Of a stretch of 64,000 nucleotides of DNA, positions 1-8,862 are shown in pieces. Under the pieces are notes generated by a model. The model was not told where the DNA came from. It saw nothing but the letters and a program-made list of their open reading frames with translations, and made no database searches. The position numbers and the translations under genes were made by a program. The DNA is taken from the NCBI RefSeq assembly GCF_902168175.1, contig NZ_CABHOU010000038.1, positions 25,661-89,660 on the forward strand, given 5' to 3'. The stretch is from an uncultured Chitinophaga sp. (GTDB lineage Bacteria; Bacteroidota; Bacteroidia; Chitinophagales; Chitinophagaceae). Each line of letters starts with the position of its first letter. Positions within the stretch are counted from its first letter, which is position 1.

Positions 1-2
1 CT

Positions 3-1625
3 GCCAATATCTTTTTTTCTTATGATGGATATGGTAACTACGGTGACGGCCTGACGCAAAACTATGCAGTGGTGAATAAATCCGTAACGCCGGCGCAAAC
101 CTATCGTACGCCCGCTGCTATTGCTTACCGCACTGCAGCTTTTCAAACCAATACAAAAAACAATGAATTGTGGATGGGGTTTGACTACGACCGCGCGTTT
201 TCCGGTAACCACAAAGTGGTAGCGTCTGTACGTGTCCAACAGTATATTAGTGCTGCCGTAGACCGGCTGGATTATCGCGAGCGCATGCTCGTTGGCCGTG
301 CGGATTACAGCTACCAACAAAGGTATATGCTTGGTTTCACAGGCAGCTACAGTGGTTCGGAAAACTTTGCCCCGGGGCACCGCTTTGGGTTCTTTCCCGC
401 CGTATCGGCTGGCTGGCTGGCATCTGACGAAAACTTCCTGAAAGATTTCAAAACCATCGGTTACCTGAAAGTGCGTGCATCTGCAGGCCGCTCCGGTAAT
501 ATCGGGCCCACTTATGATGCAAATGGTAACATAGTGCGTTTGCCCTATCGTACGCAGTTCACCAGGGGTGCCGGACCGTTGCTGGGATCATCCTTTTCTA
601 CTTCTACCACCGCATACCTCGTGGCGCCGGCAGGCAACATGGCCACTACCTGGGAAAAAATCGACCGCTTAAATGTGGGGGCTGATATCTCTTTGTTTAA
701 AAATACTTTGTCGCTGTCGGCCGATTACTTTAATGAAACGCGTCACGATATCCTCGGCCCACCAAATTTGCCGGGTATCCTTGGTATGTCTATTGCCCAG
801 GTGAATTCTGGTAAGGTGAGCAGTCAGGGCGCTGATTTTACGGTCTTGTATAACAAACAGTGGGGGGATGTGAACATCGCATTGAATACTAATCTTACTT
901 ATGCAAAAAACACCGTGCTGGTACGTGCCGTAACAAACGGGCTGGATGGTCAGTCGCAGGAAGGCCGGTATGTGAACAGTGGGCACTATTACATTGCAGA
1001 AGGCATCTTCCAGAACCAGGCGGAAATAGATGCAAGCCCGAAGCAAACACTTTCTGGTCTTGTAGTGCCGGGTGATATCAGGTACAAAGATGTTAACAAT
1101 GATAAAGTGATAGATGCGAAGGATGATGTGGCCACCGACTATACCGACATTCCAAAGATGTATTACGGTTTTGGGTTGAATATCCGGTATAAGCAGTTTG
1201 ATCTTGGTACCCAGTTCCAGGGTGTGGAAGGGCGCACGGTTAATCTCAATGGCCAGTTGCGTGCCGGTCCCAATGGTTTTAACAGGTTGATGCTGGATAG
1301 CTGGACGCCCGCCACTGCCACCAACGCTAAATACCCGCGTGTGGGTTTAACCGATAACGGCAACAACACCGCGAATTCTACCTTCTGGCTGCGGTCGGGC
1401 GACTTCCTGAAAATGCGCACGGCAGAACTTGGGTATAGTACTTCTGAGGGTTTCAACCAGCGCTATCGTTTCAAGGGCGCCAGGTTTTTTCTGAGTGGCT
1501 ATAACCTGTTAACGTTCTCAAAGCTCAACGACCTTGGCATCGATCCTGAAACGCCCAACGCTGGCAGAGGCACGAGCTTCCCGTATGTAAAAACCTATTC
1601 GATAGGTATTACCGTTAAAATATAA
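3..1625 (+). CDS. SusC/RagA-family TonB-linked outer membrane protein, 3' part
   Basis: This is the C-terminal half or so of a SusC-type TonB-dependent transporter; the reading frame is already open at base 3 and the start lies upstream of the window. SusC proteins form the outer-membrane barrel that takes up oligosaccharides with a SusD lid. What is visible is the late barrel: alternating aromatic beta-strands, a motif reading KVRASAGRSGN, and the closing strands ending in a basic/aliphatic residue (GITVKI), as expected at the end of a barrel. The SusD gene starts 11 bases after the stop, so the two are co-transcribed. The downstream glucuronoyl esterase suggests a glucuronoxylan-type substrate (inference). 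The plug, signal peptide and any regulatory N-terminal domain cannot be seen. Confidence 0.93.
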   Translation, partial: ANIFFSYDGYGNYGDGLTQNYAVVNKSVTPAQTYRTPAAIAYRTAAFQTNTKNNELWMGFDYDRAFSGNHKVVASVRVQQYISAAVDRLDYRERMLVGRADYSYQQRYMLGFTGSYSGSENFAPGHRFGFFPAVSAGWLASDENFLKDFKTIGYLKVRASAGRSGNIGPTYDANGNIVRLPYRTQFTRGAGPLLGSSFSTSTTAYLVAPAGNMATTWEKIDRLNVGADISLFKNTLSLSADYFNETRHDILGPPNLPGILGMSIAQVNSGKVSSQGADFTVLYNKQWGDVNIALNTNLTYAKNTVLVRAVTNGLDGQSQEGRYVNSGHYYIAEGIFQNQAEIDASPKQTLSGLVVPGDIRYKDVNNDKVIDAKDDVATDYTDIPKMYYGFGLNIRYKQFDLGTQFQGVEGRTVNLNGQLRAGPNGFNRLMLDSWTPATATNAKYPRVGLTDNGNNTANSTFWLRSGDFLKMRTAELGYSTSEGFNQRYRFKGARFFLSGYNLLTFSKLNDLGIDPETPNAGRGTSFPYVKTYSIGITVKI

Positions 1626-1636
1626 ACTACCCGACG

Positions 1637-3298
1637 ATGAACAAAAGCTATTTGAAAATATATAGTACGTTGCTGCTGTTGCTCCTGTTGGGTGGCGCAT
1701 GCAAAAAAGACTTCTTCGCCCCTGAGTACAGCGAAGGCCCTATTTCTGAAGATGCCATCTGGACTACCGACCGGCGTGTACGTGAATACCTGAACAACGG
1801 TTATACGTACATGTTGTCGCGTTACAATATAGACAACGGTGGTGCCCTGCTGGCAAGTGGAAGTGATGAAGCCGTAAACTCTAACCTGAACAGCAATGTT
1901 AACTATTTCAACAACGGTACCTGGGGCAGCCTGAAAACGTTCGATGAGCAGTATACAAACCTGTATACTGGTCTTTGGGTGGTGAACACCTTTTTGCAAA
2001 AGTCGCCTACCGCGGTAGTATACCCCGCCAGCGACCTGGCCGGGTTAAGAGGAGAAGCTTTCTTTATGCGGGCGATGCTGCATTTTGAGCTGTTTAAAAG
2101 ATATGGCGGTATTGTACTGGCGACGAAGCCGTTCTCCCCTGCAGACGATTTAAATATTCCACGTAATACAGTAGATGAAGTGGTGAAGCACATCGTTACC
2201 GATTGTGACTCTGCAATCGCGCAAATCGGCCCTGCCTGGACCAAAGACTGGGACGCCGCTAACTGGGGGCGGGCTACCAAAGCTGCCGGTATGGCATTGA
2301 AAGCGAAGGTGCTGCTGTACTATGCGAGTCCCCTGCATAATGGCACTAACGATTTAACAAGATGGCAGGATGCCGCGAATGCCGCCAAAGCGTTAATGGA
2401 CCAGAATAAACATGGCCTGTTACCCAAAGCCGAATTTCCGTCACTCTGGGATTATACGGCAACGGCCACTACTTATAACAAAGAGGTCATATTCGCCACC
2501 TCTGCAAGCAATACCAATACGATTGAAGCTAATAACGCGCCGGTAGGTTTTACAGGCGGGCTGGGCAGAACGAATCCAACACAGGATTTGGTAGATGCAT
2601 TTGAAATGGCCAGTGGGTTGCCTATCAGCGATCCCGCTTCCGGTTACAACCCGCAAAACCCTTACGCTGCCCGCGATCCGAGGCTTAACCAGTTTGTGGT
2701 GTACAATGGCGCTACGTTCAAAACGGGCAGTCTGACCCGCGCGGTGGAAACGTTCGATGGCGGACTGGATAATGTGCCAACAAACGTTAACAGTACGAAG
2801 TCCGGATATTACATGCGTAAATTCCTGAGCAGCAATGCTACCTACAACGTAACCAGCATTACGAATGTGCGCAGGCCCTGGGTATTGTTCCGTTACGCCG
2901 ATATCCTGCTGATGCATGCCGAGGCACTGAACGAGGCAGTTGGGGCTAATGCGGATGTGTATGCCGATATGAACGCCGTTCGTAACCGTGCAGGCATGCC
3001 TTCGTTGCCAGACGGCTTAACGCAGGAGCAAATGCGCGAAAGGATCAAAAACGAACGACGTGTGGAGCTTTGTTTCGAAGAACAACGCTTCTTCGACGTA
3101 CGCCGCTGGAAGGAGGGTGATACTTATTTCGATGCGGCCGTACACGGGATGCGGATTACTAAATCCGGCACTACACTCACTTACACGCCATTTGTAATTG
3201 AAACGAGAGTGTTCGCTGCAAAGAATTACTTTTATCCTATCCAGCAGAGCGAGATCAATAGGGCGAAGAAGCTTGGCCAGAACCCTGGTTATGAATAA
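1637..3298 (+). CDS. SusD/RagB-family nutrient-binding outer membrane lipoprotein
   Basis: A SusD-type surface lipoprotein of 553 residues that captures glycan for the SusC partner encoded just upstream. The N-terminus is a lipoprotein signal (hydrophobic leucine run followed by GGACKKD, Cys near residue 22). Family features visible include the tetratricopeptide-like helical half (FMRAMLHFELFKRYGGIVL), the late PWVLFRYADILLMHAEALNE motif and a C-terminal segment with ERRVELCFEEQRFFDVRRW and YFYPIQQSEINR. The length is normal for the family. The ATG at 1637 directly precedes the signal peptide. Neighbours (SusC before, CE15 esterase after) define a small polysaccharide-utilisation operon. The identity of the family is clear; the glycan is inferred from context only. 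Confidence 0.96.
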   Translation: MNKSYLKIYSTLLLLLLLGGACKKDFFAPEYSEGPISEDAIWTTDRRVREYLNNGYTYMLSRYNIDNGGALLASGSDEAVNSNLNSNVNYFNNGTWGSLKTFDEQYTNLYTGLWVVNTFLQKSPTAVVYPASDLAGLRGEAFFMRAMLHFELFKRYGGIVLATKPFSPADDLNIPRNTVDEVVKHIVTDCDSAIAQIGPAWTKDWDAANWGRATKAAGMALKAKVLLYYASPLHNGTNDLTRWQDAANAAKALMDQNKHGLLPKAEFPSLWDYTATATTYNKEVIFATSASNTNTIEANNAPVGFTGGLGRTNPTQDLVDAFEMASGLPISDPASGYNPQNPYAARDPRLNQFVVYNGATFKTGSLTRAVETFDGGLDNVPTNVNSTKSGYYMRKFLSSNATYNVTSITNVRRPWVLFRYADILLMHAEALNEAVGANADVYADMNAVRNRAGMPSLPDGLTQEQMRERIKNERRVELCFEEQRFFDVRRWKEGDTYFDAAVHGMRITKSGTTLTYTPFVIETRVFAAKNYFYPIQQSEINRAKKLGQNPGYE

Positions 3299-3312
3299 CA
3301 TTAAATATACTG

Positions 3313-3336
3313 CCCGGCGGCAGCGATGCTGCCGGG
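3313..3336 (+). terminator. GC-rich hairpin between susD and the esterase gene
   Basis: A GC-rich stem (CCCGGCGGCAGC, loop GAT, GCTGCCGGG) followed by only TTTC lies in the 58-bp gap before the esterase gene. It may be a weak terminator, or an mRNA-stabilising hairpin that sets the ratio of SusCD to esterase. The poor T-tract argues against a strong stop. Confidence 0.45.
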
Positions 3337-3356
3337 TTTCAAAACTATAACTGAGC

Positions 3357-4577
3357 ATGTCGATAAAATTGAAACTGGCGGCCTTGGGCCTGTTGTTTTG
3401 TAGCATGAACGCGTTCGCCCAGAAAACGGATAAGTTCATGAACGAGATCGTGAACTACGACGAGGCGGCCGTGCCGTCGTATGTATTGCCAGCGCTATTA
3501 AAAACCTTGAAAGGACGGCTGGTAAATAATTCTTCCGCTTGGGAAAAACAACGCCGGCCGGAGATTATAGGGCTTTTTGAAGAGAACGTGTACGGCCGTA
3601 CGCCAAAGAAATTTGACAGCGTACGCTACCGGGTCACCAATGATGTGCCCCGGGCCATGGAAGGCCGCGCGCATCTGAAAGAAGTAGCGATCACCCTGTG
3701 GAATAAAGGGAAGTCGGTAACGGTACCTGTAGTGCTGTTCACACCGAACAACCGTAAGAAGCCTGTGCCCGTATTCCTGCTGATCAACAATCGTCCTAAA
3801 AGAAATACCGATCCGACACGCGCTGTAAAAAGCACCTTCTGGCCTGCAGAAATGGTGATCGACAGCGGTTATGCTATCGCAGCTTTTAACATCAACGATG
3901 CGGCACCCGATAAAAAGGATACTTATCAGCATGGGGTGCTGGACCAGCTATTTCCCGAAATGCTGCAAAAGCCCGATGGCATGAAAGCAATTGGTACCTG
4001 GGCATGGACGGCCAGCAGGGTATTAGACTATTTCGAAACAAACCCGGATATAAATGCGAAGAAAGTGGCGGTTGTAGGGCACTCCCGTGGCGGTAAAACT
4101 GCTTTGTGGGCGGGCGCGCAGGACACCCGTTTTGCAATGGTGGTGAGCAGTTGCTCAGGCAGTTCAGGCGCTTCGCTGGCAAGGCGTAAGTACGGCGAAA
4201 CTGTGAGCCTGATCAATAAACAGTTTGGCTATTGGTTTAACGATAACTATAAGAACTACAGCAACGATGTAAACGCATTACCTGTAGATCAGCATATGTT
4301 GATAGGGTTAATAGCACCCAGACCAGTGTATACAACAAATGCAGTGGAAGACAGATGGGCTGATCCGGTGGGGTCTTATCTCTCTGTTGTAAACGCATTG
4401 CCTGCATACCGTTTGTATAACCCACAACTGACTTTGCCCGTGACGTTCCCTGCCACGAACAAGCCCATCATGCAATCGGTGATCGGGTATCATTTCCGGG
4501 AAGGCAAGCATGATCTGAATTTGTATGACTGGGCAGAGGTACTTCGCTTTGCGGGCATGCAGGCAGGATGGAAGTAG
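3357..4577 (+). CDS. CE15 glucuronoyl (methyl)esterase, secreted
   Basis: A 406-residue alpha/beta-hydrolase of carbohydrate esterase family 15, whose members cleave ester links between 4-O-methyl-glucuronic acid of xylan and lignin alcohols. A signal peptide is visible (residues 1-21, ending NAFAQ). The nucleophile elbow GHSRGGKTALW places the catalytic Ser at residue 243; the probable catalytic His is residue 385 in EGKHDLNLYDW. The stretch SSCSGSSGASLARRKYGE after the elbow is typical of bacterial CE15. The gene follows SusC and SusD in the same direction and probably belongs to their operon, which makes lignin-bound glucuronoxylan the likely substrate (inference). No glycoside hydrolase is seen beside it in the window; others may lie upstream. 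Confidence 0.9.
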   Translation: MSIKLKLAALGLLFCSMNAFAQKTDKFMNEIVNYDEAAVPSYVLPALLKTLKGRLVNNSSAWEKQRRPEIIGLFEENVYGRTPKKFDSVRYRVTNDVPRAMEGRAHLKEVAITLWNKGKSVTVPVVLFTPNNRKKPVPVFLLINNRPKRNTDPTRAVKSTFWPAEMVIDSGYAIAAFNINDAAPDKKDTYQHGVLDQLFPEMLQKPDGMKAIGTWAWTASRVLDYFETNPDINAKKVAVVGHSRGGKTALWAGAQDTRFAMVVSSCSGSSGASLARRKYGETVSLINKQFGYWFNDNYKNYSNDVNALPVDQHMLIGLIAPRPVYTTNAVEDRWADPVGSYLSVVNALPAYRLYNPQLTLPVTFPATNKPIMQSVIGYHFREGKHDLNLYDWAEVLRFAGMQAGWK

Positions 4578-5156
4578 TCAACTAAATCGCGCTGGCTTTT
4601 GCCCCTGCTGCGCAGCCGTTACCACTTCAAGTAGACGTTTCGCCCTGGTTTCAGGACGTTGCGCCAGCACGATCAATTGTAGTAGTTGTTTCTTGTTGCT
4701 TCGTGCCAGGCCTTCGAAATAGGCTGCAGTTGCTTTGTCTTTCTTAAGTTCAGTAGCAAGGTCGGTCGGGATGATCAGTGCTTCTACATCGTCGAGTATC
4801 GACCAGTACCCGTTCGACTTTGCTACTGTAATACTGTCTAACCCAGGCTGCGCCATACGGCCATCTTTTATAAACTGTTTCACTCTTTCCTTATTGATTT
4901 TACTCCAAACGCTTTTGGGTTTGCGGCGGCTGAACGACTGCAGGAAATAATGCTCATTCAACGGCCGGGCAGTTCCATCTATCCATCCATAACACAGTGC
5001 TTCCAGCACCGCTTCGTTTTGACTGAGGGTGAAAGTGGGTGCGTTTTTCCTGGATACAGCTACCCACACTGTTGCTGTTGACTCATGATGTTTGCTGAGC
5101 CAGTTCCGCCATTCGGCGGCACTGCTCAGTTTTAATATATGGGTGGTGGCGATCAT
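4578..5156 (-). CDS. YdeI/OmpD-associated family protein
   Basis: A 192-residue cytosolic protein of the YdeI (OmpD-associated) family. Family features seen: the N-terminal WRNWLSKHHESTATVWVAV segment, the conserved EALCYGWIDG motif, a basic patch SRRKPKSVWSKINKER, and a C-terminal helical half with YFEGLARSNKKQ. Members are linked in the literature to antimicrobial-peptide or bacteriocin tolerance and general stress, but the biochemical role is not settled. The stop codon abuts the stop of the esterase gene, so the two are convergent with no room for a terminator. It shares direction with the VOC gene upstream (20-bp gap), forming a likely two-gene unit. No signal peptide or membrane segment is seen. 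Confidence 0.82.
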   Translation of the reverse strand: MIATTHILKLSSAAEWRNWLSKHHESTATVWVAVSRKNAPTFTLSQNEAVLEALCYGWIDGTARPLNEHYFLQSFSRRKPKSVWSKINKERVKQFIKDGRMAQPGLDSITVAKSNGYWSILDDVEALIIPTDLATELKKDKATAAYFEGLARSNKKQLLQLIVLAQRPETRAKRLLEVVTAAQQGQKPARFS

Positions 5157-5176
5157 GATGATTGTTGTTTAAGGTA

Positions 5177-5602
5177 TTATTGAATAGCACTTACTATTTC
5201 GAGGTAATGAGGGTTGTACATGATACCCAGCAAATTGCCGAACGGATCAATAACAGAGGCGGTCACGAAGTTGCTGTTCGCACGTTGGGTAATTGGTTCG
5301 AATTCGGTGGCGCCCAGCGATAACAGCCTGGTGTACACGGCTTCAATATCATCTACATGCCAGTAGGCAATAGGGCCTCCGGCTTCGCCTAACGGACGTG
5401 GAGCATATTGTGCGTCGATAATACCCAGCTCGTGCTGGTAATCGCCTATACGAAACTCCACATAAGCGGGGTTGCCTGTTTTGGGAAAGGCGAAGTAAGC
5501 TTCGGTACCGAGGAATTGCGCGTACCAGTCGCGTGCTGCTGCAAGATCTGTTGCGTAGAAAGTAAGGGTTGCGAGGCCGCGGAGTGTGTTGGGTGTTGCC
5601 AT
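5177..5602 (-). CDS. VOC-fold (glyoxalase/bleomycin-resistance-like) protein
   Basis: A 141-residue protein of the vicinal oxygen chelate superfamily. Two beta-alpha-beta-beta-beta modules can be followed: residues 8-60 (ATLTFYATDLAAARDWYAQF opening) and 75-135 (GPIAYWHVDDIEAVYTRLL, then VIDPFGNLLGIMYNPHY). Family members bind a divalent metal or sequester small molecules; substrate cannot be predicted. The metal-ligand positions include the His of YWHVDD. The ATG at 5602 is followed at once by the fold, so there is no leader. It lies between YdeI-like and WYL-regulator genes on the same strand and may be controlled by that regulator (inference). Confidence 0.85.
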   Translation of the reverse strand: MATPNTLRGLATLTFYATDLAAARDWYAQFLGTEAYFAFPKTGNPAYVEFRIGDYQHELGIIDAQYAPRPLGEAGGPIAYWHVDDIEAVYTRLLSLGATEFEPITQRANSNFVTASVIDPFGNLLGIMYNPHYLEIVSAIQ

Positions 5603-5678
5603 GATGATATTGTTTTAAGTGATTGATAAAACAAAGGTCGGCAGGCAGGGTGACAGCCTTGTGTCAGGGGTGTCAGAA

Positions 5679-6377
5679 TTATTTCCAGGTTTTTTTAAAG
5701 TAGGCTTCCAGGGTCAATTCATGGGGTTTAAACTTATCTTCTGATACAATTACCTGCCGGATGCGGTCGAGGCGGAAGTTGCGGAAGTCGTTGCGAAGCC
5801 GGCACCAGGCTACTAACAGCCAGTTGTCTTGTGTGCTGAGGATGGCGAACGGCTCTACTGTACGGCTTTCGGTTTTGTCTTCACCCGGTTTCTGGTAGGA
5901 GAGCTGTACCAAATTAAAGCCGGTGAGTGCCTGCTGCAGGATGGCGAGGTGATTACTGGTATGCACAGCAGCACTGCTCTCGCTTACGGCTGTGCGGGAC
6001 GATAACATTTCAGCCTGTTCCCTGGCAGTATGCCGTAACACGGCTTTTATTTTATCGATGGCATCCGTATATGCCTTTACGAAAGAGGCATCTTTATTTT
6101 TCAATACGAATTGCTGAGCGGTGATCAGGGCGTTTGCCTCTGTTTCTGTAAAACTGATAGGAGGGATGCGGTACCCTTCCATCAGGTAATATCCTTTGCC
6201 TTCCTCGGTGAGTATAGGCACGCCGGATTGTTCCAGTGCGCGGATGTCTCGGTAAACGGTGCGTACGCTGATGCCGAATTTTTCGGCCAGTGCGGTGGCC
6301 GTCACCATCCGTTTGGCCTGTAGCTGGTTAAGTATGGCGGTGAGGCGCGATAAACGTGATGTATCGTTTGCGGGCAT
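5679..6377 (-). CDS. HTH/WYL-domain transcriptional regulator (YafY type)
   Basis: A 232-residue regulator with an N-terminal winged helix of the HTH_11/DeoR kind (residues about 6-60: LSRLTAILNQLQAKRMVTAT, then FGISVRTVYRDIRALEQSG) and a C-terminal WYL domain (about 138-222), whose namesake region here reads NWLLVAWCRLRNDFRNFRLDRI. WYL domains sense small ligands, often nucleotides or nucleic acids. The protein is the expected length for the YafY-like group. It heads the minus-strand group with the VOC and YdeI-like genes, though a 76-bp gap separates it from the VOC gene. Its 5' end faces the cobalamin riboswitch region; no link to B12 is implied. Confidence 0.9.
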   Translation of the reverse strand: MPANDTSRLSRLTAILNQLQAKRMVTATALAEKFGISVRTVYRDIRALEQSGVPILTEEGKGYYLMEGYRIPPISFTETEANALITAQQFVLKNKDASFVKAYTDAIDKIKAVLRHTAREQAEMLSSRTAVSESSAAVHTSNHLAILQQALTGFNLVQLSYQKPGEDKTESRTVEPFAILSTQDNWLLVAWCRLRNDFRNFRLDRIRQVIVSEDKFKPHELTLEAYFKKTWK

Positions 6378-6498
6378 GCTGCAGAATTGAGTCCTTCGAA
6401 AGATAATAAATTAACCCTTCTAAATTATCCGCATTAAACCCGGCTTCTCCAAATCAATAATTTTATCGTACTTTCACGCCGCAATTGGTTTTTAACAT

Positions 6499-6660
6499 AG
6501 GTTTCACAATGTTAAAATTAATAGGGAATCAGGTGTAAATCCTGAGCAGACCCGCTACTGTAAGTTCTATAACAACACTTAGACATTCTGCAAAGCCACT
6601 GTTTTTAGTGAATAAAAATGGGAAGGCCGTCTAAAGTGAGAATAAGTCAGGAGACCTGCC
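6499..6660 (+). promoter_or_regulatory. Cobalamin (adenosylcobalamin-type) riboswitch
   Basis: The RNA element has the conserved order of cobalamin riboswitches: a GGGAATCAGGTG segment, AATCCTGAGC, ACCCGCTACTGTAA, a variable arm, AAGCCACTG, GGGAAGGCCG, and the B12 box AGTCAGGAGACCTGCC ending at 6660. It lies about 130 bp upstream of a TonB-dependent receptor start at 6793. Cobalamin binding normally switches the downstream uptake operon off. Just after the aptamer a perfect palindrome TCGAAAGCTTTCGA (6674-6687) could be part of the expression platform. The rest of the 6378-6792 gap shows no gene. Confidence 0.95.
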
Positions 6661-6792
6661 ACTGCAAACATTTTCGAAAGCTTTCGAGGAAGAGGCTTTG
6701 AATACAACTTACACTGAAATCATTTCAGCGTCTATTTGTTTTCGTATGTCGTCCGGTAAAAAACCGGAGGGTATTTAATTATTGATATACAT

Positions 6793-8862
6793 ATGTCAAA
6801 CGCATTAAAAACGTTGCTAATAACGTTTTGTGCATTCATTTGCACGCACCTGTACGCCCAGCAACCCAACCGCGATGCTGCGCGCGTGGATACGAGCCGT
6901 GTAAAGACGTTGCGCGGTGTCACTATTTTCACATCTGCCTATAAAGAAGTTATCCCTTCCCAAAAGCTTTCCGGCGATAACCTCAGGAGCTTAAACAGCT
7001 TCTCCGTAGCCGATGCTATTCGCTATTTCGCGGGCGTGCAGGTAAAAGACTATGGGGGCATTGGTGGCCTTAAAACCGTGGATATGCGCAGTATGGGCAC
7101 TAACCATATGGGCGTGTTTTACGACGGTATACAGTTGGGTAATGCGCAAAACGGGCAGATCGATCTTGGTAAGTTCTCCATGGATAATATTGAATCGATC
7201 TCTGTATATAATGGGCAGAAGAGCGAGATATTTCAACCTGCCAGGGATTATGGGTCGTCGGGCACTATTTACCTGCGCAGTCGTAAGCCGGTGTTTGATT
7301 CTGCCAAAACAACCAATGTTAAAGCGGTGTTTAAAACGGGTTCCTTTGATTTGATCAATCCCTCGATATTACTCGAGCAAAAGCTCCCACAACATGTCAA
7401 TTACTCCTTCAGCAGCGAGTACGTTAAGTCTTCCGGCCGCTCCCCGTTCCGCTATAAAAGAGTGTTTCATGAATCTGGCAGCATTGCCTGGGACACTACC
7501 GCCACCAGGCAAAACGGTGATATCGAAGGATTGCGGCTGGAAAGCGGCATCTATGGAAACGTAAACCGTGGTGTGTGGAATGCGAAGGCCTACTTCTATA
7601 ACTCCGAAAGGGGCATACCCGGCGCTATCGTTAATAATGTCTGGAAACGTTCGCAAAGGCAATGGGACCGTAACTTCTTCGCCCAGGGATCTTTCCAGCA
7701 GAATGTGGTAAAAGGATACGATATACAGGTGAATGCCAAGTACGCCAACGATTACATGCGTTACCTGAACCCCGATACCACGTTGATGTATATAGACAAT
7801 AATTTCAGTCAGCAGGAATGGTATGGTTCCGTGGCTAACAAATACAGCATATCAGATAAAATAGATATCAACCTGTCAACAGACTTCCAGTATAATGCAC
7901 TGAACGCTAACCTCGATGGATTTGTGTTTCCTAAACGCTTTACTTCCCTGGTAGCATTGGCCGGGGCGGCGGATTTTGGGAAGATAAAGATGCAGGCCAG
8001 TGTGTTAGGCACGTTCATCAATGAGCATATCACCAGGGGCAATACTTCCATAGGCGATTCTGCTATTGCCGCACCTGCCAAAAATGAAATTACGCCGGCT
8101 GTTTTCTTCTCCTATAAACCTTTTGATAAAGCCGATTTCAACATAAGGGCCTTTTATAAGAATATCTTCCGTATGCCCACTTTTAATGATCTGTATTACA
8201 CCGACATTGGCAACATCGCGCTTGAACCGGAGTATACACACCAGTACAATATAGGTTTCCTGTACCATAAAAGCCGCCCGGGTACGGTGTTGAGCGAGTT
8301 TCAACTGCAGTCAGATTTCTATTTTAACAAGGTGACGAATAAGATCGTTGCTGTGCCCAAAGGCACCGGCATGTACCGCTGGATGATGATGAATATCGGA
8401 GATGTAGAGATAAAGGGTGTGGATGTTGTGGCGGACCAGGCCTTTTCGCTGCCGGCCGATTTTTTACTCAACCTGAGAGTGACTTACACTTACCAGCAGG
8501 CGCAGGATTTTACCAAACGAAAGAACCCCGAGTTGCAAAAGATCACTTACGGCGGGCAAATTCCTTATATACCCTGGCACAGCGGTTCGGTAATATCCAG
8601 TTTGTTGTATAAAGCGTGGCGGTTGAACTACAGCTTCATCTATGTAGGGGAGCGGTACCATAACTCGGCCAACATCCCGGAGAATTACGAGCAGCCCTGG
8701 TATACCAGCGACTTGTCGGCATCAGGAGAGGTAAGGTTTAAAACGATACGTTTCAAACTGGCGGGCGAACTGAATAATGTATTTAACCAGGATTACGAAG
8801 TAGTAGTAAACTACCCCATGCCTAAACGAAATTATAAAATCATTTTATCTGTTGAACTATGA
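6793..8862 (+). CDS. TonB-dependent outer membrane receptor, BtuB-like (cobalamin)
   Basis: A 689-residue TonB-dependent receptor with signal peptide (residues 1-22, ending HLYAQ), a plug domain (about 40-165, with SVADAIRYFAGVQVKDYGG and VYNGQKSEIFQPARDYGSSG) and a 22-strand-type barrel ending in KIILSVEL. It lacks the carboxypeptidase-like domain of SusC proteins and is the size of classical BtuB/FhuA-type receptors. The cobalamin riboswitch immediately upstream makes B12 or another corrinoid the substrate with good confidence. The gene overlaps the next, a BtuG-like propeller, by four bases (ATGA), so both are translated together. The inner-membrane BtuCDF transporter is not in the window. 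Confidence 0.93.
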   Translation: MSNALKTLLITFCAFICTHLYAQQPNRDAARVDTSRVKTLRGVTIFTSAYKEVIPSQKLSGDNLRSLNSFSVADAIRYFAGVQVKDYGGIGGLKTVDMRSMGTNHMGVFYDGIQLGNAQNGQIDLGKFSMDNIESISVYNGQKSEIFQPARDYGSSGTIYLRSRKPVFDSAKTTNVKAVFKTGSFDLINPSILLEQKLPQHVNYSFSSEYVKSSGRSPFRYKRVFHESGSIAWDTTATRQNGDIEGLRLESGIYGNVNRGVWNAKAYFYNSERGIPGAIVNNVWKRSQRQWDRNFFAQGSFQQNVVKGYDIQVNAKYANDYMRYLNPDTTLMYIDNNFSQQEWYGSVANKYSISDKIDINLSTDFQYNALNANLDGFVFPKRFTSLVALAGAADFGKIKMQASVLGTFINEHITRGNTSIGDSAIAAPAKNEITPAVFFSYKPFDKADFNIRAFYKNIFRMPTFNDLYYTDIGNIALEPEYTHQYNIGFLYHKSRPGTVLSEFQLQSDFYFNKVTNKIVAVPKGTGMYRWMMMNIGDVEIKGVDVVADQAFSLPADFLLNLRVTYTYQQAQDFTKRKNPELQKITYGGQIPYIPWHSGSVISSLLYKAWRLNYSFIYVGERYHNSANIPENYEQPWYTSDLSASGEVRFKTIRFKLAGELNNVFNQDYEVVVNYPMPKRNYKIILSVEL

